DNA of 6,070 nt from an uncultured Acidimicrobiaceae bacterium (GTDB taxonomy: Bacteria; Actinomycetota; Acidimicrobiia; Acidimicrobiales; Ilumatobacteraceae), in NCBI GenBank assembly GCA_903919215.1, contig CAIXHI010000088.1, forward strand, positions 1-6,070, read 5' to 3'. The first letter of the stretch is position 1. Each line of letters opens with the position of its first letter. A program made the translations under genes and the position numbers. Below, in pieces: positions 3,805 to 6,070 of this stretch. The notes under the pieces are model-generated. The model saw only the letters and a program-made list of their open reading frames with translations, was not told where the DNA came from and searched no databases.

Positions 3805-6070
3805 GTGAGTGCAGAGCCCGCGCAGGGAGCGTCCGACTTCGTCATCACGCTGGACACCGTCCGCAAGGAGTTCGGCGACTTCGTTGCCGTGGAAGGTGCC
3901 GACTTTTCGATCCGTCGCGGTGAGTTCTTCTCGCTGCTCGGACCATCAGGATGTGGCAAGACCACGATCCTGAAGATGATCGCGGGCTTCGAGCAGCCAA
4001 GCGGCGGGCGCATCATGCTCGAAGGCGCCGACGTCTCTGGCGTGCCGCCCTACAAGCGCAACGTCAACACGGTGTTCCAGGCCTACGCACTGTTCCCACA
4101 CATGAGTGTGCTCGAGAACGTGGCGTTCGGCCTGCGCTCCAAGGGTGTCGCCTCGGCGGAGGCGACCCGCCGGTCCAAGGAGATGCTCGACATCGTTCGC
4201 CTCTCCGAGTTCGGCAATCGCCGACCGAACCAGTTGTCGGGCGGCCAGCAGCAGCGTGTTGCGCTCGCCCGTGCGCTCGTCAACATGCCCAGCGCATTGT
4301 TGCTCGACGAGCCGCTCGCGGCGCTCGATCTCAAGCTGCGTGAGGCAATGCAGATCGAACTCAAGCGCATCCAGCGCGAGGTGGGCATCACCTTCATCTT
4401 CGTCACCCACGACCAGGGTGAAGCGCTCACGATGAGCGATCGCATCGCAGTCATGAGCCGTGGGCGTGTCGAGCAGATCGGCACGCCTGAGGAGATCTAT
4501 CACACCCCGGCCAGCATCTTCGTTGCTGGCTTCATCGGCTCGGCGAACATGATGCCCGGTGTTCTCGACACATCGTCGGAGCGGCCGATCGCAGTGCTCG
4601 AGTCTGGTCGTCGGCTCGCCGTGCAGTCCTCGGGTGAGATCCGCGCGGGCGATCCGGTGACGGTGATGATCCGCCCTGAGCGGATGCATGCCGTGGCCGG
4701 CGGCGGTGACACCGACGAGCACAGCATCGATGGTGTCGTCACCCACGGCATCTTCCAGGGTTCCACGGTGCGTCTCGTCGTGCAGTCGTCCGAGGGCTAC
4801 GAACTGATCGCCACCGTCGAGGACGACGACGATCTGCCGGACATCACCCCCGGCTCGCCGATCACCCTGCGCTGGAGCCACGAAGCCGGCTACCTGCTGC
4901 GGGGCCGCTCGCAAGTCGTGGGCGCCACCACCACCGACGTCGACGAGGTGCAGGCCTCGCTCGACGGTGTGGAAATGGGCATGGGCAAGCCAAAGGACGA
5001 CGGCGATGGCGGCAACGGACTCGGCCGGCGGGCACTGCTTGTAGGCGGCGGCCTGGTGGGTGCAGCGGTAGTCGTCGGCGGAGTGTTGGCGCTCACCGGC
5101 GGTGGCGACAGCGGTTCCACTTCCGACGGCGGCGACGGCGGCAGCTTGGGTGGCGGCACGCTGGGGTCGGGTGCCGACACGGTGCGCATCCTCAACTGGC
5201 AGGCGTACATCGACCCGTCCGAGGACGGTGCCACCGGCACGGTCGATCGCTTCAAGTCCGAAGAGGGGGTCACCGCCGCGTACAGCGAGGACTTCAACGA
5301 CAACAACGAGGTCTATGCCAAGTACTTCGAGCCGTACCTGGGCACGGGCAAGACGATGGACTACGACATCGTCTGCCCGACGTATTGGATGGCTGCGCGG
5401 CTGAAGAAGTTGGGCTGGCTCGAGCCACTGCCGCTCGAGCTGATCCCGAACCGGGTGAACCTGGAGGACCGCTTCCTCACTGAGAGCTGGAACTTCGGCG
5501 CCACCTACAGCCTGCCCTGGCAGGCTGGCCTCACCGGCGTCGCCTACAACCCGGCGCTCACCGGCCGCGAGATCAAGAGCATCATGGATCTGCTCGACCC
5601 CGAGTTCAAGGGCAAGGTCGCTTGTCTCACCGAGATGCGCGACACCATCGGGCTGTTCATGATGGGCCTCGGTCACGACCCGTCGGTGCTCGACGAGGAT
5701 GCGATCAACGAGGCGCTCGACACCATCGAGGAAGCGACCAAGAAGGGGCAGTTCCGGGCCTTCACGGGTAACGAGTACCTCGGCAGCCTGGAGAGTGGCG
5801 ACTTCGTGGCCTGTGTGGCGTGGTCGGGCGACATCGTGCAGCTGAACTACACCCGTCCCGACATCAAGTTCGTGCTCCCCGAAGAGGGTGCGATGAGCTG
5901 GTACGACACGATGGTCATCCCCAAGGGCGCCCCCAACGGTGTCGCTGTCGCGAAGTGGATGAACTACGTGTACGACCCGGTGCAGGCGGCGCAGATCACC
6001 AACTACGTGCAGTACCTCAGCCCGGTGAAGGGTGTGCGCGACGAGCTGGTCAAGATGGGTGGCGACGCCG
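3805..6070 (+). CDS. PotA-PotD fusion: polyamine ABC ATPase joined to polyamine-binding protein (3' end off window)
   Basis: One open frame from the GTG at 3805 to the window edge (755 codons, no stop). Residues about 12-250 are a PotA-type ABC ATPase: Walker A GPSGCGKT (46-53), Q-loop Gln92, signature LSGGQQQR (144-151), Walker B ALLLDE (164-169, catalytic Glu169), D-loop ALD (173-175), switch His202. A TOBE domain follows to about 370, ending in the usual LRWSHEAGYLL. Then come an acidic, Gly-rich linker (371-407), Arg408-Arg409, a hydrophobic helix (about 410-431) and a Gly/Ser/Asp linker (432-457). From 458 the protein is PotD-like: NWQAYIDPS, DYDIVCPTYW, LPWQAGLTGVAYN, VAWSGD, SWYDTMVIPKG. 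Trp465, Trp673, Trp699 and Asp701 align with polyamine-binding residues of E. coli PotD, and Glu610/Asp613 with its Asp168/Glu171 pair. Predicted topology is ATPase inside, binding domain outside. All catalytic motifs are intact, so it looks functional. Only the last few dozen residues should be missing. Confidence 0.93.
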   Translation, partial: MSAEPAQGASDFVITLDTVRKEFGDFVAVEGADFSIRRGEFFSLLGPSGCGKTTILKMIAGFEQPSGGRIMLEGADVSGVPPYKRNVNTVFQAYALFPHMSVLENVAFGLRSKGVASAEATRRSKEMLDIVRLSEFGNRRPNQLSGGQQQRVALARALVNMPSALLLDEPLAALDLKLREAMQIELKRIQREVGITFIFVTHDQGEALTMSDRIAVMSRGRVEQIGTPEEIYHTPASIFVAGFIGSANMMPGVLDTSSERPIAVLESGRRLAVQSSGEIRAGDPVTVMIRPERMHAVAGGGDTDEHSIDGVVTHGIFQGSTVRLVVQSSEGYELIATVEDDDDLPDITPGSPITLRWSHEAGYLLRGRSQVVGATTTDVDEVQASLDGVEMGMGKPKDDGDGGNGLGRRALLVGGGLVGAAVVVGGVLALTGGGDSGSTSDGGDGGSLGGGTLGSGADTVRILNWQAYIDPSEDGATGTVDRFKSEEGVTAAYSEDFNDNNEVYAKYFEPYLGTGKTMDYDIVCPTYWMAARLKKLGWLEPLPLELIPNRVNLEDRFLTESWNFGATYSLPWQAGLTGVAYNPALTGREIKSIMDLLDPEFKGKVACLTEMRDTIGLFMMGLGHDPSVLDEDAINEALDTIEEATKKGQFRAFTGNEYLGSLESGDFVACVAWSGDIVQLNYTRPDIKFVLPEEGAMSWYDTMVIPKGAPNGVAVAKWMNYVYDPVQAAQITNYVQYLSPVKGVRDELVKMGGDA
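4981..5172 (+). other. Signal-anchor junction of the fusion, with possible internal start
   Basis: This segment (residues 393-456) joins the two halves. Met393 (4981) is followed by a polar stretch, then GLGRRALL and a hydrophobic run rich in Gly, Ala and Val, exactly like the start of an exported binding protein with an Arg-Arg motif. Met391 (4975) is a second candidate. The helix ends in Leu430-Thr431-Gly432-Gly433, a lipobox-like pattern with Gly where the lipidated Cys would be, and no Cys is nearby. No clear Shine-Dalgarno precedes either Met. The segment is either an uncleaved internal membrane anchor or the remnant of the signal peptide of a once separate PotD. Confidence 0.6.

Noticed and set aside
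4910..4990. A sequencing error that removed a stop codon between potA and potD
   Set aside because: Both halves are in the same frame with no frame change, the join is a plausible linker, and the sequence around it keeps normal codon use. A single miscalled stop cannot be fully excluded without reads, so it is kept as the refutation test for the main finding.
3946..5676. A 576-codon open frame on the minus strand
   Set aside because: It lies entirely antisense to the PotA-PotD gene, whose motifs are unmistakable. Its translation has no recognisable domain, is rich in His, Arg and Asp as expected from reading GC-rich codons backwards, and overlaps both unrelated domains without a boundary.
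1..6070. CRISPR array, tRNA, rRNA, insertion sequence or attachment site
   Set aside because: No regularly spaced repeats, cloverleaf, transposase or terminal inverted repeats were seen; nearly all the sequence is accounted for by six genes and short control regions.

Overview
The window looks like chromosomal DNA of a high-GC actinomycete-type bacterium. Codons strongly prefer G or C in the third position, and several genes seem to be read from leaderless or nearly leaderless transcripts (a -10-like hexamer 6 to 8 bases before the start codon). The protein sequences would suit a marine or soil actinobacterium such as the Acidimicrobiia, but that placement is an inference from general resemblance, not a search.

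Layout from left to right: (1) bases 1-52, a short repeat-rich non-coding edge; (2) ald, alanine dehydrogenase, on the minus strand (53-1189); (3) a 62-base divergent control region with a 14-bp perfect palindrome lying exactly midway between the two start codons; (4) an Lrp/AsnC-family regulator on the plus strand (1252-1698), the presumed regulator of ald; (5) a patD-like 4-aminobutyraldehyde (gamma-aminobutyraldehyde) dehydrogenase on the plus strand (1746-3173); (6) a second Lrp/AsnC regulator on the minus strand (3170-3628), whose stop codon overlaps that of patD; (7) a 176-base divergent control region; (8) a plus-strand gene from 3805 running off the right edge. Gene 8 encodes a complete PotA-type ABC ATPase, then a transmembrane segment, then a PotD-type polyamine-binding protein, all in one uninterrupted frame.

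The main discovery candidate is gene 8. The ATPase normally sits in the cytoplasm and the binding protein outside the membrane, and they are usually separate genes. Here they form one polypeptide of at least 755 residues, joined through an Arg-Arg-preceded hydrophobic helix and a Gly/Ser/Asp linker. No permease gene lies in the window, so PotB/PotC-type partners are expected to the right.

The genes make a coherent amine-use module. The fusion would take up putrescine or spermidine. An aminotransferase or oxidase, not present here, would make 4-aminobutanal, which the PatD-like enzyme oxidises to GABA. If the missing aminotransferase uses pyruvate, it would yield L-alanine, which Ald turns back into pyruvate, ammonia and NADH. 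Two amino-acid-sensing Lrp-type regulators are placed to control the two halves.
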